A stretch of DNA of 18,347 bases from CAYMFD01 sp964389475 (GTDB lineage Bacteria > Bacteroidota > Bacteroidia > Chitinophagales > Saprospiraceae): assembly GCA_964389475.1 (NCBI GenBank), contig CAYMFD010000080.1:1-18347 (forward strand), in the 5' to 3' direction. The notes beneath the pieces were generated by a model. That model was given only the letters and a program-made list of their open reading frames with translations, ran no database searches and had not been told where the DNA came from. Numbering within the stretch: position 1 is the stretch's first letter; each line of letters opens with the position of its first letter. This document shows positions 1 to 7,189 of this stretch, in pieces. Made by a program: the position numbers and the translations under genes.

Positions 1-1520
1 CCTGACATGTCATATATGCTGACCTCAGATCTAGCGGATGACGTGGTGCTAATTGTTATAGGCGCAGGCCGCACTACAGGGTTAGGCGTCACCTCAAAGG
101 CGGAATCCTCCTCCACCGCAGTGGTGGACACGAGGGCTGCACCTGCCTCTAGAGCTCTGTAAGCATTGAGACGACCGTGGCCGTAGTATAGATCATAGCC
201 GGGGACATCATCAGCGTCGCCTACGACATCATCGGCCGTAGAAGTAATGAGCTCTATGAGATCAGCAGGCGTCCTAGTATTGTCCTGAGCGAGTAGGAGG
301 GTAGCTACCCCAGCGACATGTGGCGCCGCCTGACTAGTGCCTCCCCAGTAGGTGTTGAAGTTACTAAACTGGCGGGGGTGCAGGCCGTATATATAATTGC
401 CAGGAGCTACCAGGTCAATGTGTGATCCCCAGTTGCTACCGCTGTCCGATGCCCAAAAAAACGGCCTTGTTCGAGTGTCATCTGGATCGGTAGAGCCTAC
501 ACTCAAGACATTATCAAGTGCAGCCGGGTAGCGTGGGGCATTGGTATTATCGTTCATCATGCATGCCACAACAAGGACGCCTCTATCGGTCGCATAATTG
601 ACGGCATTTTGGAGAAGCTGAGAGTATGAGACGCCTCCCAACGACATATTGATAACATGGGCACCATTGTCTACGGCATAGAAGATCGCTTCTGCCCAGT
701 CACTGTAAAAACCAAAACCATCATCGTCTAGTACCTTGAGAGTCATTAATTTACACTGCCAGTCGACACCGCTAAAGCCATTGTTGTTGTTGGCTTCTGC
801 CACGATGATGCCTGCGACATTTGACCCATGCCCGTGATTATCGACTGGAAATGGATCGTCGTCGACGAAATTATATCCCCTGGTATCATCTATATATCCG
901 TTGCCGTCATCATCGGTGCCATTGATACTCGTCTCATTACTCCAAAGTCGATTACGGAGCTCTCTATGGGTGGCTGGGTCGCCGCTATCGAGCACCGCTA
1001 CGACGATGTCGCTACTCCCGGTCTCTATATCCCAGGCATTAGTGATATCTATATCTGCTCTTGCTGTTGCTGGTGAGAGGGTAAATGACCCGTCATTACG
1101 CAGTGACCACTGTCGATCAAAATTCCTGTCATCGGGTAGGGTAGGTGGCGTGACCATCTGCCGACCACCTGCCTCACCGATGTAGTTGGGCTCGACGATG
1201 GCAAAGGTCCCACTGCTCTTTAGTACTTCGACGACCGAGTCGATATCCTGGCCCTGATCCCACTCTAGTAAATAGATGGCCGACTTGCCGCTAGGGTGTA
1301 GGTCTTTGATGCGGCGAGGGGAGTTGAGTGACTTGCTAGAGGATAGCAGGGGTGATAAGTCAGCGTCGCCTCTGACAGCAGCAAGAAAGGCGGCTTGGTG
1401 TGTCGCATGTACCTGTACCATTACAGAGTTAGGTGCTGCCGCTGGCGTGACTTGACTTTGCATCGTGTATGCTGCAAGCAGCAGAGATAGGGTAGTCGTA
1501 ATTTTCAGCAGGGCTTTCAT
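1..1520 (-). CDS. Secreted S8 family subtilisin-like serine protease with T9SS sorting tail (3' end beyond window)
   Basis: Reading the minus strand from the ATG at 1520-1518 gives 506 codons without a stop, running off the left edge. Residues 1-23 form a signal peptide (MKALLK then a hydrophobic stretch ending near MQSQ). Residues about 30-115 look like an I9-type inhibitory propeptide that ends in VEPNYI. The peptidase domain carries all catalytic residues: Asp178 in VVAVLDSG, His231 in HGHGSNVAG, the oxyanion-hole Asn323 and Ser396 in GGTSQAAPHVAG. An Asp/Gly-rich stretch near residue 203 (DDDGNGYIDD) resembles a calcium loop common in such subtilases. A sorting domain begins around residue 477 (VTPNP) and is cut by the window edge. 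The protein is expected to be exported, passed out by T9SS and to degrade extracellular protein. Its start lies 26 nt after the GH100-like gene in the same direction, so co-transcription is possible. One oddity is that the residue before the oxyanion Asn is Met, not the usual Gly. Confidence 0.93.
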   Translation of the reverse strand, partial: MKALLKITTTLSLLLAAYTMQSQVTPAAAPNSVMVQVHATHQAAFLAAVRGDADLSPLLSSSKSLNSPRRIKDLHPSGKSAIYLLEWDQGQDIDSVVEVLKSSGTFAIVEPNYIGEAGGRQMVTPPTLPDDRNFDRQWSLRNDGSFTLSPATARADIDITNAWDIETGSSDIVVAVLDSGDPATHRELRNRLWSNETSINGTDDDGNGYIDDTRGYNFVDDDPFPVDNHGHGSNVAGIIVAEANNNNGFSGVDWQCKLMTLKVLDDDGFGFYSDWAEAIFYAVDNGAHVINMSLGGVSYSQLLQNAVNYATDRGVLVVACMMNDNTNAPRYPAALDNVLSVGSTDPDDTRTRPFFWASDSGSNWGSHIDLVAPGNYIYGLHPRQFSNFNTYWGGTSQAAPHVAGVATLLLAQDNTRTPADLIELITSTADDVVGDADDVPGYDLYYGHGRLNAYRALEAGAALVSTTAVEEDSAFEVTPNPVVRPAPITISTTSSARSEVSIYDMS

Positions 1521-1546
1521 ACATCTGGTTTTAAGTCGATCATTAA

Positions 1547-2713
1547 TTACAGTAGACCTTGTAGTTTGTCCTTTGTGCTACTCATCATTAGTGCCCCGCT
1601 GGCACTGTAACACATCTTGGGCTTTCCGCAGGCTGTAAAGTGCTTACTATCAAGGTATTCGTAGTATTGATAACCCTCTAAGATGGCCATTTGTTGGTAG
1701 CCAGCTAGCATTTTGTCAGCCACTTCTTCCTGGTCACGACAACGGAGGCCGACCGCTAGCCAGCCCATCATGATCGGCCATATGCCGCCATTATGAAAGT
1801 GGTGCGGTACGTTTTTGAAGCTGTAGGCATAGTTCTGCTGTAGGTCTATGTCTAGTGTGTCTCCTGGCTTGATTACTGGCCAAAATGCAGGTATAAGGTC
1901 CTTGCCCAGTTCTGTCATCAAGGTCTCTGTGTAGTCTGTGATACTTGCGACTTGATCTGTACCGCCTAGGCCTAGCAGCATGGCTACACCGTTACCAGCC
2001 GCATCGAACATCCCATAGTATCGAGCAGGGGTAAAGCCAGCTACCCAGTGTCGGCTCTCGTCCACCGCGGAGACGTCTCGGTATAGCCTAGGGTGATACT
2101 TCTCACCACCCGATTGAGACAGCCAGAAGTTGGCTTCGATCGCCTCTTTCACCTGAGTTATTTTATGACGGTCAGTAATGCCTCTGCCTTCCCAGAGCTG
2201 TAGACCCCACAGCCGCAGACAGTTGTCATAGAGTGTGTAGCCCTGTATGGGGTACTCGTCTGCCCAGTTGCCACTTAGGGGTGTATAGATGAGGTGTCGC
2301 CCGTTAAACTCCCATGCCATACATAGGTTAAGGGCCTTACTTATTGCAGGCAGGTGACTGTCGAGCCAGGCGTTATCACCCACAGCTCGATGGCATAGCG
2401 CTACACCGATGATATACCACAGCGTCGAGTCTACCCGTCCTACCAGCGAGCCATAGCTCACGCTGGGTCCGCCTACATTACTAGGGATAAAGCCTACCTC
2501 ATGCTGGTGATCCCGTAGGGTGTCAAGGGATAGGCGCCAGGCATCGATCGTGGTAGCGTCATCCGCTAGGTAGCCTGCTATACCCGTCATGTTGCTGTCC
2601 CTAGACCATACACGATGGTAGTTCTCGGCAGCGACGCTGGTAGCCATCAAGCCTAGCGGTGAGATGGCGGCGTGGATGGTAGCTAGCGCTGATGAGCGGA
2701 GATCGCTATTCAT
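1547..2713 (-). CDS. GH100-like (alpha/alpha)6 glycosidase, probable invertase or debranching-type alpha-glucosidase
   Basis: This is a 388-residue protein without signal peptide or membrane segment, so probably cytoplasmic. Motifs match the (alpha/alpha)6-barrel glycosidases of the GH100 neutral/alkaline invertase type: YHRVWSRDS at 32-40, RVDSTLWYIIG at 93-103, WADEYPIQGYTLYDN at 150-164, FHNGGIWPIMMGW at 306-318 and YYEYLDS at 350-356. Asp95, in the family's VDS-LWW position, is a plausible catalytic residue; I infer this from motif position only. GH100 enzymes split sucrose into glucose and fructose. Bacterial relatives are often annotated as glycogen-debranching or amylo-1,6-glucosidase, so the substrate is open. 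At 388 residues it is shorter than classical GH100 members (about 450 or more). It follows the symporter gene by 82 nt in the same direction, supporting a role in breaking down an imported oligosaccharide. Confidence 0.75.
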   Translation of the reverse strand: MNSDLRSSALATIHAAISPLGLMATSVAAENYHRVWSRDSNMTGIAGYLADDATTIDAWRLSLDTLRDHQHEVGFIPSNVGGPSVSYGSLVGRVDSTLWYIIGVALCHRAVGDNAWLDSHLPAISKALNLCMAWEFNGRHLIYTPLSGNWADEYPIQGYTLYDNCLRLWGLQLWEGRGITDRHKITQVKEAIEANFWLSQSGGEKYHPRLYRDVSAVDESRHWVAGFTPARYYGMFDAAGNGVAMLLGLGGTDQVASITDYTETLMTELGKDLIPAFWPVIKPGDTLDIDLQQNYAYSFKNVPHHFHNGGIWPIMMGWLAVGLRCRDQEEVADKMLAGYQQMAILEGYQYYEYLDSKHFTACGKPKMCYSASGALMMSSTKDKLQGLL

Positions 2714-2730
2714 AGGTTTTCACGTTTAGT

Positions 2731-2776
2731 CGTTTTACCGTTAGCCGTTAGCCGTTCAACGTAAAACGTCGAACGG
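2731..2776. repeat. Nested inverted and direct repeats in the symporter-GH100 spacer
   Basis: The 82-nt spacer between two same-strand genes is densely repetitive. CGTTTTAC (2731-2738) is the exact reverse complement of GTAAAACG (2761-2768). The heptamer CCGTTAG occurs twice in tandem (2738-2744, 2745-2751) and begins again as CCGTTC. A tighter hairpin pairs 2752-2762 with 2766-2776 (10 of 11 bases, AAA loop). No run of T follows on the transcribed strand, so it is not a typical intrinsic terminator. A REP-like intergenic element or an mRNA processing or stability hairpin are alternatives. Confidence 0.7.
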
Positions 2777-2795
2777 AAAACGTCAAGCGTCTCTT

Positions 2796-4436
2796 TTAGG
2801 CAAACCACGCAATGATAACCGTCACGGCTATGATCAAAGCGATACCTTGATAGCGGTAGTTTTTATACCATGGCAGATCACTGAGTGAGACCGTCTCTGC
2901 ATTAAACTCGGCGATGGTCCAGATTCGGTTTTCTGTCTGAGCGGCAGCTGGCGGATCGGTCATCAGCGAGCCCACGATGATGGCGAGTAGAGATATGCCT
3001 AAGTGTATACCCGCTGTGTATAGGAAGTTAGGTAAAGCCATATCGACTAGACCTACTGCATTGAGGATGAGTACGACCGTCATGGCAAAACCTACGACCA
3101 TGCCAGCAACGGCACCCGTATTGTTGGCCCGTTTCCAGAATATACCCATGACGAAGAGGGCGACTACGGGTGGCGAGAACCACGCTAGTGTCTGTTGTAG
3201 GTAGTCCCACAGCTTAGTAAAATTGCCGATCTGAGGAGCCCACAGTACGGCGATCACCATGACGATGGCGGTAATGATCCGGCCTACTTTCATAAGAGAC
3301 GCCGGACTCGCCTCGGGCTTAGCCTTACGGTAAAAGTCCATGGTAATCAACGTAGATACAGAGTTAAGGCCAGAGTCTAGGCTTGACATCATCGCAGCTA
3401 TCAGACCTGCGAGTACCAGCCCTATAATACCAGTCGGTAAGAAGTCAAATAGTAGGCTGGGGTAGATGGCATCCATCTTGATCAATGCGCCATCGAGGGC
3501 TGTAGCTAGCGGCTGCCCCGCATCATTAGTACCTGCTGACGGATATAGTACCCTTGCAAATGCTCCAGGGAAGATCATGATAAATAGGATGGATAGCTTT
3601 AGGAAGCCTGCAAACATGGCTCCCCACTGCCCTTGTCGGATGTTTTTTGCGGCGAGGGTACGCTGCGTTATATATTGGTTAGTACCCCAGAAATAAAAGC
3701 CAATGATGAGGACGCCGGTGAAGACGGAGGGGTAGGGCATATTAGGATCATCGATAGGCTTGAGGATCTGGAAGTGTGAAGGGTCCGTGATGGCAGCCAT
3801 AGCATCCCATCCGCCAGAGGCATTCCAAGCGAAGTAGGTAATCATCGCCGAGCCAAAGATCAGTATGCATGCCTGTACCGCATCGGTATAGACCACTGCC
3901 GCTAGACCTCCTGAGATCGTGTAGATGCCCGCGATGATTGCTAGGCCGATAATGATGGCTCCTAGACCTAGTTGTGGAAATATCATCTGTATCACTACTC
4001 CTCCAGCATACAACGTGGCGGCAATGTCTACGAGGATATTGAGGATCACAGCTATACCCGATGCATAGGCTCGTACCGCATAAGAGTAACGACCCTCAAG
4101 ATATTCGGGAATAGTAAAAATCTTGTTTTTCAAATAAAACGGTAAGAAAAAGACCGCAAATATGATCAGGATGAGGACGGCCATCCACTCATAACTGTAT
4201 ACGGAGAAGCCGTCGTTATATCCCGAACCTGCTAACCCCACTAGGCTATTACTGCTCATGTTACTGGCAAATAGCGAAAACCCAATCAGTGGCCATGTAA
4301 GTGTACGTCCGGCTAGAAAGTAGTCCTCTGCATCTTCGTGTTTCTTGCCGAAATAAAAACCAAGGAGCACAACAAAAAGTAAGTACCCAATAATGATACT
4401 TAAGTCAATGTTTGAGATTTGGAAAAGTGGGAACAT
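2796..4436 (-). CDS. SGLT-type sodium:sugar symporter (SSS/SLC5 family)
   Basis: This 546-residue, strongly hydrophobic protein has more than a dozen probable membrane helices, from residue ~12 to a last helix at ~530-546. SSS-family marks are YFLAGR (39-44), the polar SNMSSNSLVGLAGSG helix (58-72), TISGGLAAVVYTDAVQ (173-188) and NQYITQRTLAAKN (253-265), the last typical of the sodium/glucose (SGLT) branch. The Ser-rich helix MSSLDSGLNSVST (350-362) corresponds to the region forming the conserved sodium site. Full length for the family. It should import a sugar across the inner membrane with sodium. It starts 50 nt downstream of the trehalase stop and is followed by the GH100-like gene, so the cargo is probably a glucoside such as trehalose or sucrose, or the glucose released from it. 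The exact cargo cannot be read from the sequence. Confidence 0.93.
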   Translation of the reverse strand: MFPLFQISNIDLSIIIGYLLFVVLLGFYFGKKHEDAEDYFLAGRTLTWPLIGFSLFASNMSSNSLVGLAGSGYNDGFSVYSYEWMAVLILIIFAVFFLPFYLKNKIFTIPEYLEGRYSYAVRAYASGIAVILNILVDIAATLYAGGVVIQMIFPQLGLGAIIIGLAIIAGIYTISGGLAAVVYTDAVQACILIFGSAMITYFAWNASGGWDAMAAITDPSHFQILKPIDDPNMPYPSVFTGVLIIGFYFWGTNQYITQRTLAAKNIRQGQWGAMFAGFLKLSILFIMIFPGAFARVLYPSAGTNDAGQPLATALDGALIKMDAIYPSLLFDFLPTGIIGLVLAGLIAAMMSSLDSGLNSVSTLITMDFYRKAKPEASPASLMKVGRIITAIVMVIAVLWAPQIGNFTKLWDYLQQTLAWFSPPVVALFVMGIFWKRANNTGAVAGMVVGFAMTVVLILNAVGLVDMALPNFLYTAGIHLGISLLAIIVGSLMTDPPAAAQTENRIWTIAEFNAETVSLSDLPWYKNYRYQGIALIIAVTVIIAWFA

Positions 4437-4486
4437 GAGTGAGTTTTAATGTGAGTTGGTATCGATGTTGCTCTGACCTTGCCTGA

Positions 4487-5840
4487 TCATTCAGGGTCAA
4501 GATAATGTATGAAATCAATATAAACGGCATTGGTCCAGCCAAAGCCATCTTGAGCCGGGTATTCTCCGCCTTTGGCTGTATGTAGTGGATCGATGACATT
4601 ATACTTCTCGATTAGCTTTTTGTCCTGCTCATACTTCGCCTCGCAGGCATGGCACCAGGCAGTGGCTATCCGCTGAGCCTCATCGACTAACATATAGCGA
4701 TCTAGACCATACACGGCCATATACTGCAGCGGGCCCCACCCATTAGGCGCATCCCATTGCTGGGTGGTATGGGCTAGGGTAGTCATCATTCCACCAGCCT
4801 TGATAAAGCGATCTTCTAGTATGGCTGCTACCTGCCTAGCCTGTGACATTGAGGCTAGCCCGCAAAAAAGTGGAAATACCATAGCTGCCGTCTCACGACC
4901 AGTGCTGCACTGCTCGGTGTAGAGGTAGTCGCCGAAGTGTCCTTCGTCCGACCTCCAGCACAGTGCCTCGATAGCTTGTGACCGCCTATCCGCTAGACCT
5001 TGGTAGAGCTTGCGATCAGCATTAGATATTGATGTTCTCGCCAGTACCGCTTCTAGGTGCCAGAGCAGACAGTTGAGATCCACGGGTACGATGTCGCAGG
5101 TACGTATCGTCGTGATATCGTCGATATCACTTAGCCATCGACTACTAAAGTCCCAGCCCGACTCGCAGGCCGCTCTTATGTGCCTGTAAAATGCTGCCTT
5201 GTCCTCTAGGTCTTTTGCGTCAGTAACATCCTCTCTGTATGATTCCTGGCGAGGTGTGGCCGAGTCATCGAAGTACCGATTGACTAGGTGACCGCCTGTA
5301 CGTACCACTCGCCTGTAGCAGGTCTGATCATCGGTGAGGTGGTCAGCCCCATCCATCCAGAAGCCATACTCCTTGATCATCGCCATATGGCATCGCTGCT
5401 GGTCGGTCACGTCGAGGTGATCTTCTAGCAATGGGTACATCAAGCTATAAAAAGGGGGCTGTGATCGAGACAGGAAGTAGGTTCTATTACCATTGGGGAT
5501 GTGGCCGTAGGTCTCTATCAGGTAGGTGAAATTACGGAGCATGCCTAACGCCAGGTCGACCCTGTCCGCCCGTACTAAACCCACCATCGTAAAGTAGCTG
5601 TCCCAGTAGTACACTTCGTTAAATCTACCGCCTGGTACTACGTAGGGGTGGGGTAGCGGGATCTTACTGCTACCATGGCTTAAGGTGTCCTCGTCGGATC
5701 GCTGGAGCCCCTCCCAGAGGTGGTGGATATGGGTGGAGATATCGGCGGTACTGTCGGTATTTATGGCTTTTGGCCTTTCTTCTGCTTTAAAGTATCGATC
5801 GACGAAGGTCCGTAAGTCAAAGTCGACATCACTTTTCGTC
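4487..5840 (-). CDS. GH37 alpha,alpha-trehalase (5' end lost in assembly gap)
   Basis: This gene hydrolyses trehalose to two glucose. The open frame continues upstream of the in-frame GTG at 5614-5612 into the N gap, leaving 450 visible residues; E. coli trehalases have about 550-565, so roughly 70-110 are missing. Both PROSITE-type trehalase signatures are present: PGGRFNEVYYWDSYF straddles the GTG (so that codon is not the start), and QQWDAPNGWGP lies near visible residue 360. Catalytic residues fit GH37: the acid Asp in ESGWDFSSRW (codon 5152-5150) and the base Glu in GGEYPAQDGFGWTN (codon 4564-4562). Other family blocks include HIHHLWEGL and PLPHPYVV. Whether it has a signal peptide, and thus is periplasmic or cytoplasmic, is hidden in the gap. 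It sits between the MFS and SSS transporter genes in the same direction, consistent with a trehalose-use operon. Confidence 0.96.
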
Positions 5841-5940
5841 NNNNNNNNNNNNNNNNNNNNNNNNNNNNNNNNNNNNNNNNNNNNNNNNNNNNNNNNNNNN
5901 NNNNNNNNNNNNNNNNNNNNNNNNNNNNNNNNNNNNNNNN
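5841..5940. other. Assembly gap of 100 N
   Basis: Exactly 100 unresolved bases, the usual placeholder for a scaffold gap of unknown true size. It removes the 5' end of the trehalase gene and the 3' end of the MFS gene. A frame read through the Ns (ending in Asp-Glu-Lys and a stop at 5829) is an artefact, because the same bases encode trehalase in another frame. Confidence 0.98.
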
Positions 5941-7028
5941 CCTAGAGCGGAGAATACCACGATCAGACCCGACATGGCGCTGTGCAGGTACTTGGGTATG
6001 GCCGTAAGTATGACAGAGTTGATCGTAGGGTAGATTGGTGCTAGGAATACTCCCATGAGTGGGAAGATGTAGACGATTAATGGCGCATCAGTCCAGGATA
6101 CATCCTTGGTCACCGTGGCCGCATTAGCCAGTGGTATATTGATGGCTACACAGGCTGCTAGGACGGCTAGGCACAACAGCGTAAAGGGGAGCCAGGAGAT
6201 CTTTCGTAGTACGAAGCCTGATAGTATCCTACCCATGGCAAAGGCACCAGCTAATATCGACCCTGCTTGCACACTCATTTTCGCTGGCACCTTGAGCATA
6301 TCATTGTAGAAGGTAGGTGTCCACGTCTGAAAACTCTGCTCTATCAATACAAATAGAAAGGCACAGATTACAAAGATCAAGATCAGGGGCTTGACCATGA
6401 GTCGTAGCATATCAAAGAAGTCGTCCTTGATCTTATTGTCAGCCCTTAAGGCACCACTCTCGTCTAGTGGCGATACGGCTAGTAGTCCCACGGCCACCAG
6501 ACATAGGCCAGCGAGCAGGTAGTAGACATTGAGCCATTCTGTAGATTTTGGGTTTACCTCATCGATAAATAGACTGATAAGGAGGTTGCCAAATAAGACG
6601 CCGATCATAAAGAAGCCTTCTATCCAGCTCATAAGGCTGCGATGGTCCTTGTCGTCTCTACTTATGAGGCCGATGGTGCTAAAGACGCTGATCTTGATAA
6701 TGGCAAAGGTCACACCTACCGTTGCAAATAGTACTTTGTAATGCCAAAAGTCACTGGCTATCACGGGCATGCAGAGGCAAGCGAGGCCTACGACTACCAT
6801 GCCGATGAGCATACCTTTTTTGATTCCTAGCTTAGGCAAAAACGAGGCTACCACGAATGAGGCTATCGCGATCGGGAGATCTTTAAAGGCCTCTAGTACC
6901 GATACCTCACCCTTGTCGAGACCTAGGTTGCGCTGTAGTTGCAGTATCACGACACCCACACTATTGAGCAGTATGGCAAAAACGAAGTAGTTGATAAATA
7001 GGCTGAACCTAATCCTGAGTGTAGACAT
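5941..7028 (-). CDS. MFS transporter, probable sugar permease (3' end lost in assembly gap)
   Basis: 362 residues are visible from the ATG at 7028-7026 to the gap. The protein is a 12-helix-type membrane transporter: an N-terminal half with a helix from about residue 9, a central hydrophilic loop (PLDESGALRADNKIKDD), and a C-terminal half that enters the gap after SGLIVVFSAL. The usual family length of about 390-440 means some 30-80 residues are missing. It is the first gene of the minus-strand sugar cluster, just upstream of trehalase and divergent from the kinase-GH13 gene. A role in moving trehalose or a related glucoside, or the glucose product, is inferred from these neighbours; MFS sequence alone does not give the substrate. 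Confidence 0.88.
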
Positions 7029-7141
7029 AAGCGTAAGGGGTGTGGATGCTCAAGATAGTGACAATCCTTAAATCACTTGCATGAGCTGTTTCGATCCAGG
7101 TATGCTGAGGATAACTCTTCTACATTATGCCGTATTGATCG

Positions 7142-7172
7142 CTTGGTTTAAGACGGTAAACGGGTATTTTAG
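7142..7172 (+). promoter_or_regulatory. Bacteroidota-type -33/-7 promoter for the kinase-GH13 gene
   Basis: TTG at 7143-7145 is followed after exactly 19 bases by TATTTTAG at 7165-7172, matching the Bacteroidota consensus (TTTG, 19-21 bp, TAnnTTTG) at all but two fixed positions: the first T of the -33 box and the seventh base of the -7 box. Initiation would fall near 7178-7182, leaving a leader of about 10 nt before the ATG at 7190. That short leader also supports the chosen start codon. Confidence 0.55.
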
Positions 7173-7189
7173 CGCAATAACACGACCAC

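Noticed and set aside
828..1185. Two overlapping plus-strand frames opposite the subtilase
   Set aside because: They lie antisense to the catalytic domain, whose minus-strand frame carries clear conserved motifs.
2731..2776. CRISPR-like or terminator reading of the symporter-GH100 spacer
   Set aside because: The units are only 7-11 bp without spacers of constant length, and no T tract follows the hairpin on the transcribed strand.
5612..5614. GTG as the trehalase start codon
   Set aside because: It falls inside trehalase signature 1; 75 further in-frame codons upstream (to 5839) also match the family.
5829..5940. Continuation of the MFS reading frame through the Ns to a stop at 5829
   Set aside because: The frame is arbitrary across a gap of unknown size, and the bases 5829-5840 encode trehalase in another frame.
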